Shown: positions 53,298-61,937 of the stretch, piece after piece
Layout: the number at the start of each line of letters is the position of its first letter
Position numbering within the stretch: position 1 is the stretch's first letter
From: Paraburkholderia caribensis
GTDB lineage: Bacteria > Pseudomonadota > Gammaproteobacteria > Burkholderiales > Burkholderiaceae
DNA length: 64,000 nt
Assembly (NCBI RefSeq): GCF_002902945.1
Contig: NZ_CP026101.1
Location: 2,914,001 to 2,978,000, forward strand
Direction of reading: 5' to 3'
Notes under the pieces: generated by a model
Databases searched by the model: none
What the model saw: the letters and a program-made list of their open reading frames with translations, nothing else
What the model was told of the DNA's origin: nothing
Program-made: the position numbers and the translations under genes

Positions 53298-53987
53298 TCA
53301 TTGCCCGGTGTTGTTACCGGCCGAGCGCTCCGGCTGACGCTTGCTGCGCATGATCTTCCACAACGCGCCGAGCGCGACGGGCACGATGGCGGCGCCGATG
53401 CCGACCAGCACGATCACATTCAGATACTGGCGGATGAACGGAATATTGCCGAAGAAGAAACCGAGCAGCGTCAGAAGCAGCACCCAGAACAGCGCGCCCG
53501 CGACGTTGAAGATCTGGAACCGCTTGACGCTCATCTGCGACGCGCCCGCGACGAACGGCGCAAAGGTCCGCACGACGGGAATGAAACGCGCGAGCACGAT
53601 GGTCTTGCCGCCGTGGCGCTCGTAGAAGTTGTGTGTCTTGCGCAGCGCCTCGCGATCGAGGAACCGTTCGAGCACGGGTATGTGCGACTCGAACACCTTC
53701 GGCCCGATTGCACGGCCAATCATGTAGTTCACTGTGTTGCCGAGTATGGCCGCCACCAGCAGCAGCACGATCAGCAGCTCGATGTTCATTTCGCCCGTCG
53801 CGCAGAACGCGCCGCCGATGAACAGCAGCGAGTCGCCCGGCAGGAACGGCAACACGACGAGGCCCGTTTCGCAGAACACGATGAGGAACAGTACCGCGTA
53901 GACCCACGCGCCGTACTGATGGATGAAGACTCCCAGAAACTTGTCGATGTGCAGGACAAGATTGACGAATTGCAGCAGCGTGTCCAA
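53298..53987 (-). CDS. DedA family membrane protein
   Basis: Protein of 229 aa from a TTG at 53987, chosen because AAAAGGA lies ahead and the N-terminus (M)DTLLQFVNLVLHIDKFLGVFIHQYGAWVYAVLFLIVFCETGLVVLPFLPGDSLLF is the family standard. The re-entrant loop motif GDSLLFIGG and FARFIPVVRTFAPFVAG (conserved Arg and Pro) match the VTT/DedA core. Such proteins recycle undecaprenyl phosphate or other lipids across the inner membrane in recent work on the family; here that is inferred. Confidence 0.92.
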   Translation of the reverse strand: MDTLLQFVNLVLHIDKFLGVFIHQYGAWVYAVLFLIVFCETGLVVLPFLPGDSLLFIGGAFCATGEMNIELLIVLLLVAAILGNTVNYMIGRAIGPKVFESHIPVLERFLDREALRKTHNFYERHGGKTIVLARFIPVVRTFAPFVAGASQMSVKRFQIFNVAGALFWVLLLTLLGFFFGNIPFIRQYLNVIVLVGIGAAIVPVALGALWKIMRSKRQPERSAGNNTGQ

Positions 53988-54199
53988 AGGTCGTCCTTTT
54001 AAAAGCAGATGGCTGGCATGACGGGGACGGCGGCCCGTCTCGGCGGCGCGGTCCCGTATGGCGCGCCTCGTGCAGGTCACGGCAGTGACGAAGCATCCCG
54101 AGGCAGGAAATTGACCGCGCCATGATACCGAAAGTGCCATGACGACCTTAAAAAATGTCGTCCGTTGTCTGCGCGTTCAGACGATCTGCGACGAATCGC

Positions 54200-54205
54200 T
54201 ATAAT
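54200..54205 (+). promoter_or_regulatory. -10-like TATAAT just upstream of mutL
   Basis: A consensus TATAAT ends 6 nt before the mutL ATG, which has no ribosome site. If used, transcription would start at or next to the start codon (leaderless mRNA). The -35 region is weak. Confidence 0.4.
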
Positions 54206-54211
54206 TTCGCC

Positions 54212-56308
54212 ATGTCCGCAATCCCCGAATCCTCCGAAACGCGTGCCGACGCGCCCGTCGACGCAGATGACGCGCCGGCTCCCGCGTCCAGCCGCGACGC
54301 GAGCGCAACCGAAGCCGCCGTCACGCCTCGTCCGCTGCGCGCGATCCAGCCGTTGCCCGACCAGCTGATCAGCCAGATCGCCGCGGGCGAAGTGGTCGAA
54401 CGGCCGGCGTCGGTGGTGAAGGAATTGCTCGAAAATGCGCTCGATGCGGGCGCGAAGACGCTGCGCATCCTGCTCGACGAAGGCGGCGTCAAGCGCATCT
54501 CGATCACCGACGACGGCTGCGGCATTCCCGAAAGCGAGCTCGCGCTCGCGCTGATGCGTCACGCGACCAGCAAAATCCGCTCGCTCGCCGAGCTCGAAGC
54601 CGTCGCAACGCTCGGGTTTCGCGGCGAAGCGCTGGCGTCGATCGCGTCGGTGTCGGATATGCACATCACGAGCCGCACCGAGAGCGATTCGCACGCGACG
54701 CGCATCGACGCGCAGACGGGCGCGCTGTCGCCCGCGGCGGGCACGCGCGGCACGACGATCGAAGTGCGCGAGCTGTACTTCAACACGCCAGCGCGCCGCA
54801 AATTCCTCAAGAGCGAACAGACCGAGCTGGGACATTGCCTGGAAATGATCCGGCGCGCGGCGCTTGCGCGGCCCGACGTCGCGATTTCGGTGCTGCATAA
54901 CGGCCGCGCCGTCGAACATTGGAACGCCAGCGATCCCGCCACGCGCGTCGCGAAGATTCTCGGCGAGACGTTCGCGACCGCGCATCTGCCGCTCGACGAG
55001 TCGGCGGGACCGCTGGCCGTTTACGGCTGCGCCGGTCTGCCGACCGCGAGCCGCGGACGCGCCGACCAACAGTATTTCTTCGTCAACGGCCGCTTCGTGC
55101 GCGACAAGCTGCTCACGCACGCCGTGCGCGCCGCCTATGAAGATGTGCTGCACGGCGACCGTTATCCGTCGTATGTGCTGTTCCTCGATCTGCCGCCCGA
55201 GGCCGTCGACGTGAACGTGCATCCGTCGAAGATCGAAGTGCGCTTTCGCGATTCGCGTTCGATTCACCAGTTCGTGTTCCATGCCGTGCAGCGCTCGCTC
55301 GCGCGGCACGCGGGCGCATCGCCGGAAACGACGTCCGGCGGGCACGCTGCTCGCATCGAGCCGATGCCTTTTCCGACGCCTGCAGCACCAGCAACGTCCG
55401 CGACGTCCGGTTCATTTGGCTCGACGCCGCTCGGCGGCGGTTTCCGCGTCAGCGATGGCGGCAGTTCACAGCCGGGCAACACCTGGCTGCGCCAGGCGCG
55501 CATGACGCAAGGCACTCTGCCCGTCGCGCAGCCGCTCGCGCTCTACGACGCGTTGTTTGGCCGCAAGGACACGGGCGCGGGCACGCCGCAAGGCACGACT
55601 TCTTTCGAACTGCGCGACGCGGCGGATTCCGTCGGGAATGACGGTGCGTCTGCGGGTTTTGCGGGTTTCACGGGTTTGGCGCCTCAGTCGGCCATCGCAC
55701 CGCAAAGCTTCGACGCGAACGACGAACAGCCGCTCGGCTTTGCGCTTGGCCAGATCCACGGCATCTACGTGCTTGCGCAGAACGCGCGCGGACTGGTGAT
55801 CGTCGACATGCACGCGGCGCACGAGCGGATTCTGTACGAGCAGTTCAAAAACGCGCTCGTGGACCGCGCGATCGCCGTGCAGCCTTTGCTGATTCCCGTT
55901 TCGATGCCGGCTGACGGGGTCGAGATCGGCGTCGTCGAAGAGGAGCGCGAGACGCTCGATGCGCTCGGCTTCGATCTGGCCGTGCTGTCGCCGACGAGCA
56001 TCGCGATTCGCGCCGTCCCCGCGTTGCTGAAGGATGCCGATTTGCAGGCGCTGGCGCGCGCGGTGCTGTCCGATCTGCACGCGTACGGCGGCTCGCGCGT
56101 GCTGACCGAGCGCCAGCATGAGTTGCTCGGCACGCTCGCCTGCCATCACGCGGTGCGCGCGAACCGGCGCCTCACGCTCGACGAAATGAATGCGCTGCTG
56201 CGCCAGATGGAAGCGACCGAGCGCGCGGATCAGTGCAATCATGGGCGGCCGACGTGGTTTCAGTTGACGCTTGCCGATCTGGACCGGCTGTTCATGCGCG
56301 GACAGTGA
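54212..56308 (+). CDS. mutL: DNA mismatch repair protein MutL
   Basis: Protein of 698 aa. About 42 variable residues precede the GHL ATPase domain ([37 protein letters not shown]), with catalytic Glu71 and Asn75, then DDGCGI and [12 protein letters not shown] linker (about 385-500) leads to the C-terminal dimerisation domain. There [12 protein letters not shown] (from residue 532) fits the D-x-H-A-x2-E-x4-E metal motif of endonuclease-type MutL, with ACHHAVRA and NHGRP completing the site. So it probably nicks DNA itself, in keeping with betaproteobacteria that lack MutH. miaA follows. Confidence 0.97.
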   Translation: MSAIPESSETRADAPVDADDAPAPASSRDASATEAAVTPRPLRAIQPLPDQLISQIAAGEVVERPASVVKELLENALDAGAKTLRILLDEGGVKRISITDDGCGIPESELALALMRHATSKIRSLAELEAVATLGFRGEALASIASVSDMHITSRTESDSHATRIDAQTGALSPAAGTRGTTIEVRELYFNTPARRKFLKSEQTELGHCLEMIRRAALARPDVAISVLHNGRAVEHWNASDPATRVAKILGETFATAHLPLDESAGPLAVYGCAGLPTASRGRADQQYFFVNGRFVRDKLLTHAVRAAYEDVLHGDRYPSYVLFLDLPPEAVDVNVHPSKIEVRFRDSRSIHQFVFHAVQRSLARHAGASPETTSGGHAARIEPMPFPTPAAPATSATSGSFGSTPLGGGFRVSDGGSSQPGNTWLRQARMTQGTLPVAQPLALYDALFGRKDTGAGTPQGTTSFELRDAADSVGNDGASAGFAGFTGLAPQSAIAPQSFDANDEQPLGFALGQIHGIYVLAQNARGLVIVDMHAAHERILYEQFKNALVDRAIAVQPLLIPVSMPADGVEIGVVEEERETLDALGFDLAVLSPTSIAIRAVPALLKDADLQALARAVLSDLHAYGGSRVLTERQHELLGTLACHHAVRANRRLTLDEMNALLRQMEATERADQCNHGRPTWFQLTLADLDRLFMRGQ

Positions 56309-56366
56309 GCGGGGCCGTTTTGCACTTCCGCTTACATTTGTCATCACGCCTGCCATCACGCCTTTC

Positions 56367-57317
56367 ATGACGCAGCACGCACCCCAACCGATCGCCTGCC
56401 TGCTCGGCCCGACCGCGTCCGGCAAGACGGCGGCCGCCCTGGCGTTCGCGGCGCGCGCGCCTGTCGAGATCATCAGCGTCGATTCGGCGCTGGTGTATCG
56501 CGAGATGGATATCGGCACGGCGAAGCCGTCGGCGGAGGAACGCGCCGTCGCGCCTCACCATCTGATCGACATCGTCGATCCCGTTGACGCTTACTCAGCC
56601 GCCGATTTCCGCGCCGACGCATTGCGTCTTGTCGGCGAGATTGTTGCGCGCGGCAATGTGCCGCTGCTGGTTGGCGGCACGATGCTGTACTACAAGGCGT
56701 TGACGCAGGGTCTGAACGACCTGCCCGCCGCCGATCCCGACGTGCGTGCGACGCTCGACGCGGACGCCGCGCGCGACGGGTGGCCGGCGCTGCATGCGCG
56801 CCTCGCGGCTGTCGATGCCGTGACGGCTGCGCGCCTCGCGCCGAACGATTCGCAGCGCATCCAGCGCGCACTCGAAGTGTTCATGCTGACGGGGCAGCCG
56901 ATGTCGGCCTTGCTGGCCGCGCCCGCGCGCGATGATGATGCCGCACGGCTTTATCGATTCGTTCCGATTGCGCTGGAACCGTCTGACCGGAGTGTGTTGC
57001 ATGCGCGCATTGCGGCGCGGTTCGATGCGATGCTGGCGGGTGGGTTTGTCGATGAGGTGAAGCGGCTGCGCGCGCGCGGGGATTTGCATCCGGGGTTGCC
57101 TTCCATGCGGTGTGTCGGGTATAGGCAGGCCTGGGAGTATCTCGATGGTGAGACCGATTACGACACCATGCGGGATAGGGGCGTCTTCGCGACGCGGCAG
57201 TTGTGTAAGAGGCAGCTTACGTGGCTGCGGGGGATGTCGGAGCGGGTTGTGGTGGATTGTTGTGCTGTTGATGCTACTTTGCTTGCCTTGCAGGCTATTG
57301 AGCGAGTCGTTGGCTGA
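56367..57317 (+). CDS. miaA: tRNA dimethylallyltransferase
   Basis: Protein of 316 aa that adds the dimethylallyl group to A37 of tRNAs reading UNN codons. The P-loop [11 protein letters not shown] (residues 11-21), [57 protein letters not shown] and the C-terminal [13 protein letters not shown] and [13 protein letters not shown] are all family landmarks. It starts 58 bp after mutL, a common pairing in proteobacteria. Towards its 3' end (57000-57317) codon use becomes less GC3-rich than in the upstream genes. Confidence 0.97.
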   Translation: MTQHAPQPIACLLGPTASGKTAAALAFAARAPVEIISVDSALVYREMDIGTAKPSAEERAVAPHHLIDIVDPVDAYSAADFRADALRLVGEIVARGNVPLLVGGTMLYYKALTQGLNDLPAADPDVRATLDADAARDGWPALHARLAAVDAVTAARLAPNDSQRIQRALEVFMLTGQPMSALLAAPARDDDAARLYRFVPIALEPSDRSVLHARIAARFDAMLAGGFVDEVKRLRARGDLHPGLPSMRCVGYRQAWEYLDGETDYDTMRDRGVFATRQLCKRQLTWLRGMSERVVVDCCAVDATLLALQAIERVVG

Positions 57318-57349
57318 ATTTTTTTTCGTCTGCCAAGCGGGGTGGTTTG

Positions 57350-57650
57350 CTTTGGCTTTGCGCTGGCATCCGCTCTACGTTAGCTCGCTTCACGCGTCGC
57401 CCCTGTGCGGGGCGGCACCTACTTTTCTTTGCCGCCGCAAAGAAAAGTAGGCAAAAGAAAGCGGCTCACACCGCCAATTCTTGACGTTTGCCCACGGGCC
57501 CCCAACGGCCCTACGCTTCACACGCCAGTACCGTGGCTGGTGCTCGTTTCCAACGCTTCGAATCAACGCCTCACCCGCTTCACGCACCTGCGTTTCAGCA
57601 CGCCGCGCCAGACAGTCCGCCGCCGCCCAGGTGGCAAACTGTGTGTCGGC
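57350..57650 (+). repeat. left arm of a large inverted repeat element
   Basis: About 300 bp whose outer 150 bp match the reverse complement of 57735-58030 closely, and whose inner part matches in islands (GCTTTGCGCTGGCATCCGC, GGGGCGGCACCTAC, GACGTTTGCCCACGGGCCCC, AATCAACGCCTCACCC, CGCCCAGGTGGCAAACTGT). A translated frame beginning MRGGTYFSLPPQRKVGKRKR occurs in both arms; I take it as the repeat's apparent coding, not a gene. It contains the palindrome at 57418-57451. Confidence 0.88.
57418..57451. repeat. short palindrome in left repeat arm
   Basis: CCTACTTTTCTTTG / CAAAGAAAAGTAGG, perfect 14-bp arms with loop CCGCCG. The same hairpin recurs in the right arm. Confidence 0.9.
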
Positions 57651-57680
57651 TTTCGCGCCATACGCGCACCACTCCGGACC

Positions 57681-57716
57681 GATAGCGCACGCGTCCCACC
57701 CGGTAGGAGCGCTATC
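57681..57716. repeat. central dyad between repeat arms
   Basis: GATAGCGC (57681-57688) and GCGCTATC (57709-57716) sit in the spacer between the two arms and mark the centre of the element. Confidence 0.6.
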
Positions 57717-57734
57717 TCATACAACGCGACAACC

Positions 57735-58030
57735 TACATACAGTTTGCCACCTGGGCGGCATATACCGTCCGCTGCCGCTTGACCGGGTACGGGTATTTG
57801 AAGTGGGTGAGGCGTTGATTCAGCGAGTTGGCAACGCGCACGAATAAGGGCGTTGCCGCGTGAAGCGTGGGGACGTTGGGGGCCCGTGGGCAAACGTCAA
57901 GCGCTGGCGGTGTGAGCCGCTTTCTTTTGCCTACTTTTCTTTGCGGCGGCAAAGAAAAGTAGGTGCCGCCCCGCACAGGGGCGACGCCTGAAGCAAGCTA
58001 ACAATTCGCGGATGCCAGCGCAAAGCCCCC
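57735..58030 (-). repeat. right arm of the large inverted repeat element
   Basis: Inverted copy of 57350-57650. The outer part up to the CTTTGCGCTGGCATCC equivalent at 58010-58025 is nearly identical; the inner part has diverged. It includes the palindrome at 57930-57963. Arms with this sequence look like a dispersed intergenic repeat of Burkholderia-type genomes, here inserted as a head-to-head pair between convergent miaA and purM. Confidence 0.88.
57930..57963. repeat. short palindrome in right repeat arm
   Basis: Same 14-bp arms as at 57418-57451, loop CGGCGG. Confidence 0.9.
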
Positions 58031-58132
58031 CAAAAAAGAACCGCACCGCTAGCACAGCAAAACACCGCCCCCGGATCCAGTGCAAAATCAACCAAGACCT
58101 ACAACACCCAACCAAAAGCAAAAAACAACAAA

Positions 58133-58164
58133 ACAAAAAAGCCGCCCAACACCCGCCGGACGGC
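58133..58164 (-). terminator. terminator of purM
   Basis: On the minus strand GCCGTCC / GGGCGGC (one T-G pair) around a 10-nt loop, followed by TTTTTT. It lies 27 bp beyond the purM stop. Confidence 0.8.
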
Positions 58165-58190
58165 TTCATAAACCCTGCCTGGAAGGCAAC

Positions 58191-59258
58191 TCAAACCACT
58201 ACAGTCTGCGCCTCGCCTTCCTTGCTATCACGCACGACCCCGATCTTCCAGACCTGCTCGCCAGCAGCGGAAAGCAACCCCGTCGCCGTATCCGCGTCAG
58301 CGGCAGAAACAATAACCGCCATCCCGATCCCGCAATTGAACACTCGATGCATCTCCGCATCAGCCACCCCGCCATGCTTCTGCAGCCAGGCGAACAGCGG
58401 CGGCAGCGGCCACGCACGATGATCCAGCTCGGCCGTCAGGCCTTCCCTGAGCACGCGCGGAATATTCTCCACGAGCCCGCCGCCCGTGATATGCGCCATG
58501 CCCTTCACTTCAAGCTGCTGCATCAACGCCAGCAAAGGCTTCACATAAATATGCGTCGGCGCCATCAGCGCATCAGCAAGCGAACGCCCGTCGAAATCGG
58601 CATTCAGATCCGGCTGGGCGCGCTCAATGACCTTCCGCACCAGCGAAAAACCATTCGAATGAATACCGCTCGACGCAAGGCCCAGCACCACATCGCCCGG
58701 CACGATCTTGCTGCCGTCGATGATCTTGCTCTTTTCCACCGCGCCGACCGCAAAACCCGCCAGGTCGTACTCGCCATCCGGATACATGCCCGGCATTTCG
58801 GCCGTTTCGCCGCCGATCAGCGCGCAACCAGCCAGCTCGCAGCCCTGCGCGATGCCCTTCACGACCGTCGCGGCCGTGCCGACATCCAGCTTGCCGCACG
58901 CAAAGTAGTCGAGGAAAAACAGCGGCTCGGCACCCTGCACCAGAATGTCGTTGACGCTCATCGCGACGAGATCCTGGCCAACTGTGTCATGCTTGTTCAG
59001 CTGGAACGCCAGCTTCAGCTTCGTGCCGACGCCGTCCGTGCCCGATACGAGCACCGGCTCCTTGTACTTCTTCGGCACCTCGAACAGTGCGCCGAACCCA
59101 CCAATGCCGCCCAGCACGCCGTCGCGCAGCGTCTTCTTGGCAAAGGGCTTGATCGCGTCGACCAGGGCGTCGCCCGCGTCGATGTCCACGCCCGCGTCGC
59201 GATACGACAAACCTTGGGCCGAATCAGGGGAATTCGGGGCGGATTTCGGTTGATTCAT
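58191..59258 (-). CDS. purM: phosphoribosylformylglycinamidine cyclo-ligase (AIR synthetase)
   Basis: Protein of 355 aa catalysing the ATP-dependent ring closure to AIR in purine synthesis. The start MNQPKSAPN at 59258 precedes [25 protein letters not shown], with the [54 protein letters not shown] and [16 protein letters not shown] motifs of PurM. Its pathway links to the ZTP riboswitch on glyA, since ZMP accumulates when the purine/folate balance fails. Divergent from the permease gene. Confidence 0.98.
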   Translation of the reverse strand: MNQPKSAPNSPDSAQGLSYRDAGVDIDAGDALVDAIKPFAKKTLRDGVLGGIGGFGALFEVPKKYKEPVLVSGTDGVGTKLKLAFQLNKHDTVGQDLVAMSVNDILVQGAEPLFFLDYFACGKLDVGTAATVVKGIAQGCELAGCALIGGETAEMPGMYPDGEYDLAGFAVGAVEKSKIIDGSKIVPGDVVLGLASSGIHSNGFSLVRKVIERAQPDLNADFDGRSLADALMAPTHIYVKPLLALMQQLEVKGMAHITGGGLVENIPRVLREGLTAELDHRAWPLPPLFAWLQKHGGVADAEMHRVFNCGIGMAVIVSAADADTATGLLSAAGEQVWKIGVVRDSKEGEAQTVVV

Positions 59259-59278
59259 GGGGGGAGAGCTCGAAGGTC

Positions 59279-59297
59279 GGTAAAATGCGATTTTACC
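59279..59297. promoter_or_regulatory. palindromic divergent -10 region purM / permease
   Basis: GGTAAAAT-GCG-ATTTTACC, a perfect dyad that offers a TAAAAT -10 hexamer on each strand between the divergent purM and permease genes. The two promoters would overlap and compete. Confidence 0.5.
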
Positions 59298-59355
59298 CGA
59301 TGCCGGCCGCACGGCTGGAATTTGAGACGCCGACACGACGCCTGGGAAACCCGCT

Positions 59356-60432
59356 TTGCAGCAAAACAGTCCGATCCTCACGCCGTATCAGCGCCGCGCC
59401 TTTATCTGGCTTGCCATTGCGCTCGCCGTCGGCATTCTGCTCTGGCTGTTGAGTCCCGTGCTCACGCCGTTCCTGCTCGGCGCGATCCTCGCGTATATCC
59501 TGCAGCCGGGCGTCGCGTGGATGACCCGCCGGCACGTCCCGCGCGGCATCGCCGCACTGCTGATGATCCTGTTCTTCGCCTTGATCGTCACGCTGCTGGG
59601 GCTGCTGGTGCTCGGCGTCATCCAGAAGGAAGTGCCGCAACTCAAGCAGCAGGTGCCGTCGTTCTTCTCGCATCTGCATGGCTGGCTGCAGCCCAAGCTG
59701 GCGTTGCTGGGCATCATCGATCCGCTCGATTTCGCGAGCATCCGCGACGTGGTGATGGGCCAGCTCGAAGGCAGCGCGCAGACGGTCGTGCTGTATGCGT
59801 GGACCTCGATCCGCACCAGCTCGAACGTGATGCTCACGGTGGTCGGCAACGTCGTGATGGTGCCGCTCGTGCTGTTCTATCTGCTGTACGACTGGAATGC
59901 GATGCTCGCGCGCCTGCGCGGCTTCGTCCCGCGACGCTTTTTTTCGAAGACCATTCATCTCGCGCGCGACATGGATCACATGCTGTCGCAGTACCTGCGC
60001 GGCCAGTTGCTCGTGATGGGCGTGCTCGCTGTGTTCTATGCGGCCGCGCTGTATGTCGCCGGGTTCGAGATCGCGCTGCCCGTCGGCATCTTCACGGGGC
60101 TCGCCGTGTTCATTCCGTATATCGGCTTCGCGACAGGCCTCGCGCTCGCGCTCCTCGCCGCCCTGCTGCAATTCGGCGACTGGTACGGGTTCGGCGCCGT
60201 CGCGGTGATCTACGGCGTCGGCCAGATACTCGAAAGTTTCTTCCTGACGCCGCGGCTGGTCGGCGAACGGATCGGCCTGCATCCGCTCGCGGTAATCTTC
60301 GCGCTGCTTGCGTTCGGCCAGTTGTTCGGTTTTTTCGGCGTGCTGCTCGCGCTGCCCGTCAGCGCGATACTGTCTGTCGCGTTCCGCGAGTTGCGGCAGA
60401 GCTATCTGTCCAGTTCGCTTTACAAGAACTGA
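59356..60432 (+). CDS. AI-2E / PerM family permease
   Basis: Membrane protein of 358 aa from a TTG at 59356. Eight or so hydrophobic segments; the family's first part ([59 protein letters not shown]) and the later [26 protein letters not shown] and [48 protein letters not shown] are well conserved. E. coli relatives include TqsA and PerM; some export small molecules or act in Na+/H+ exchange. Substrate not known. It lies between purM and hda, as in other Burkholderiaceae. Confidence 0.93.
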   Translation: MQQNSPILTPYQRRAFIWLAIALAVGILLWLLSPVLTPFLLGAILAYILQPGVAWMTRRHVPRGIAALLMILFFALIVTLLGLLVLGVIQKEVPQLKQQVPSFFSHLHGWLQPKLALLGIIDPLDFASIRDVVMGQLEGSAQTVVLYAWTSIRTSSNVMLTVVGNVVMVPLVLFYLLYDWNAMLARLRGFVPRRFFSKTIHLARDMDHMLSQYLRGQLLVMGVLAVFYAAALYVAGFEIALPVGIFTGLAVFIPYIGFATGLALALLAALLQFGDWYGFGAVAVIYGVGQILESFFLTPRLVGERIGLHPLAVIFALLAFGQLFGFFGVLLALPVSAILSVAFRELRQSYLSSSLYKN

Positions 60433-60475
60433 TCGCTTATCGGTTTGCATATCGGTCACTAACGGCTTATTTATT

Positions 60476-61258
60476 GTGTCGCGCCAATTGACGCTCGATC
60501 TCGGCACCCCGCCGCCATCGACATTCGACAACTTCTTCGCCGGCGCCAACGCCGAGCTGGTCACGCGCCTGCGCGAGCTGGACGCGGCGCTCTCGGCCGG
60601 CCCGGTCGCGGACCGCACGTTCTACGTCTGGGGCGAGACGGGTAGCGGGCGCACGCATCTGCTGGAGGCGCTCGTGCATGAAGCACCGCCGGGCCACGCG
60701 CGCTATGCCGGCCCGCAAAGCAGTCTCGCGGCTTTCGCGTTCGACCCCGCCGTCGCGCTGTATGCAATCGACGACTGTGACCGCCTGTCCGGCGCGCAGC
60801 AGATCGCGATGTTCAACCTGTTCAACGAAGTGCGCGCCCATCCGACCAGCGCGCTCGTCGCCGCGGGCAACGCCGCGCCGATGGGCCTCGACGTGCGTGA
60901 AGACCTGCGCACGCGGCTCGGCTGGGGCCTCGTGTTCCATGTCGCGCCGCTCGCCGACGACGGCAAGGCGGCCGTTCTGAAGCGCGCGGCGCGCGAGCGC
61001 GGCATCAATCTCGCCGACGACGTGCCCGCCTACCTGCTGACCCATTTCCGCCGCGACATGCCAAGTCTGATGGCATTGCTCGATGCGCTCGACCGCTTTT
61101 CGCTCGAGCAGAAGCGCGCCGTCACGCTGCCGCTTTTGCGCACCATGCTCGCGTCGCCCGACGGCGCCAGCACTGCGAGCGGCACGGTCGACGCGCCTCG
61201 TCGCGCGGCTGCCCAGGCCTCATCATCCGCTTCAAGTAAAATAGTCCCCCATGGCTAA
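60476..61258 (+). CDS. hda: DnaA regulatory inactivator Hda
   Basis: AAA+ protein of 260 aa starting from a GTG at 60476, giving (M)SRQLTLDLGTPPPSTFDNFFAG; QLTLDL is the N-terminal clamp-binding motif that docks Hda on DnaN. The ATPase core follows: FYVWGETGSGRTHLLEALVHEA (Walker A), LYAIDDCDRLSG (Walker B), DLRTRLGWGLVFHVAPL (sensor/arginine-finger region). Hda makes DnaA-ATP hydrolyse after initiation, preventing re-replication. Its 3' end overlaps the HAD gene by 8 bp. The C-terminal 25 residues are a low-complexity A/S tail. Confidence 0.93.
   Translation: MSRQLTLDLGTPPPSTFDNFFAGANAELVTRLRELDAALSAGPVADRTFYVWGETGSGRTHLLEALVHEAPPGHARYAGPQSSLAAFAFDPAVALYAIDDCDRLSGAQQIAMFNLFNEVRAHPTSALVAAGNAAPMGLDVREDLRTRLGWGLVFHVAPLADDGKAAVLKRAARERGINLADDVPAYLLTHFRRDMPSLMALLDALDRFSLEQKRAVTLPLLRTMLASPDGASTASGTVDAPRRAAAQASSSASSKIVPHG
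61237..61242 (+). promoter_or_regulatory. -10-like TAAAAT ahead of the HAD gene
   Basis: TAAAAT ends 8 nt before the HAD ATG; the spacer is GTCCCCC-like with no ribosome site. Possible internal promoter giving a near-leaderless mRNA, inside the hda 3' end. Confidence 0.35.
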
Positions 61259-61937
61259 CCTCGCTCTCTTCGACCTCGATCACACGCTCATCCCCACCGA
61301 CAGCGACCACGAATGGGGCCGCTTCATGGTGAAACTCGGCATCGTCGAAGCCGAAAGTTTTGCGCGTGAAAACGATCGCTTCTTTGCCGACTACAGGGCC
61401 GGCAAGCTCGACATTCATGCCTATCTGGTCGCGATGCTGACGCCGCTGGCGAAATACCCGCGCTCGCAGCTCAAAACGTGGCACGACCAGTACATGCATG
61501 AGGTCATCAAACCCGCCATCGTGCCCGCCGCGATGGAACTGGTGCGCAAGCATCGCGACGCGGGCGACCTGTGCTGCATGGTCACCGCGACCAACGAATT
61601 CATCACCGCGCCGATCGCCGAAGTGTTCGGCGTCGAGAAGCTGATCGCGTGCGAAGTGGAGACGGTCGACGGTCACCCCGCATCGGACTACACCGGCTAC
61701 CCGAAAGGCACGCCGAGCTACCGTGAAGGCAAGATCGTGCGGACGGAAGAATGGCTCGCGTCGATCGGTAAAACATGGTCGGACTTCGAACGCAGCTATT
61801 TCTACAGCGATTCGCATAACGACATCCCGCTGCTCGAAAAGGTCACCGACCCGATCGCGACCAACCCGGACGACACGCTACGCGCACATGCCGAAAAGCA
61901 TGGCTGGCGCATCCTCGAACTCTTTCAACCCTCGTGA
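61251..61937 (+). CDS. HAD-IB family phosphatase (SerB/histidinol-phosphatase-like)
   Basis: Protein of 228 aa. HAD motif I LFDLDHTLIPTD (Asp8, Asp10) sits at the very start; motif II MVTATNEFITAPIA; motif III and IV ...KGTPSYREGKIVR and YFYSDSHNDIPLLEKV. HAD-IB enzymes of this type in Burkholderia are annotated as phosphoserine or histidinol-phosphate phosphatases; the exact substrate is unknown. It overlaps hda by 8 bp and shares GTGA with pcnB, so the three genes are likely coupled. No ribosome site precedes the ATG. Confidence 0.9.
   Translation: MANLALFDLDHTLIPTDSDHEWGRFMVKLGIVEAESFARENDRFFADYRAGKLDIHAYLVAMLTPLAKYPRSQLKTWHDQYMHEVIKPAIVPAAMELVRKHRDAGDLCCMVTATNEFITAPIAEVFGVEKLIACEVETVDGHPASDYTGYPKGTPSYREGKIVRTEEWLASIGKTWSDFERSYFYSDSHNDIPLLEKVTDPIATNPDDTLRAHAEKHGWRILELFQPS

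Noticed and set aside
57405..57818. Frame MRGGTYFSLPPQRKVG... as a gene
   Set aside because: The same start appears in the inverted arm at 57734-57976; it is the translation of a repeat, with unrelated endings in the two copies.
58080..60491. 803-codon plus-strand frame across purM and the permease
   Set aside because: Arg/His-rich shadow of purM on the opposite strand and of the permease in another frame.
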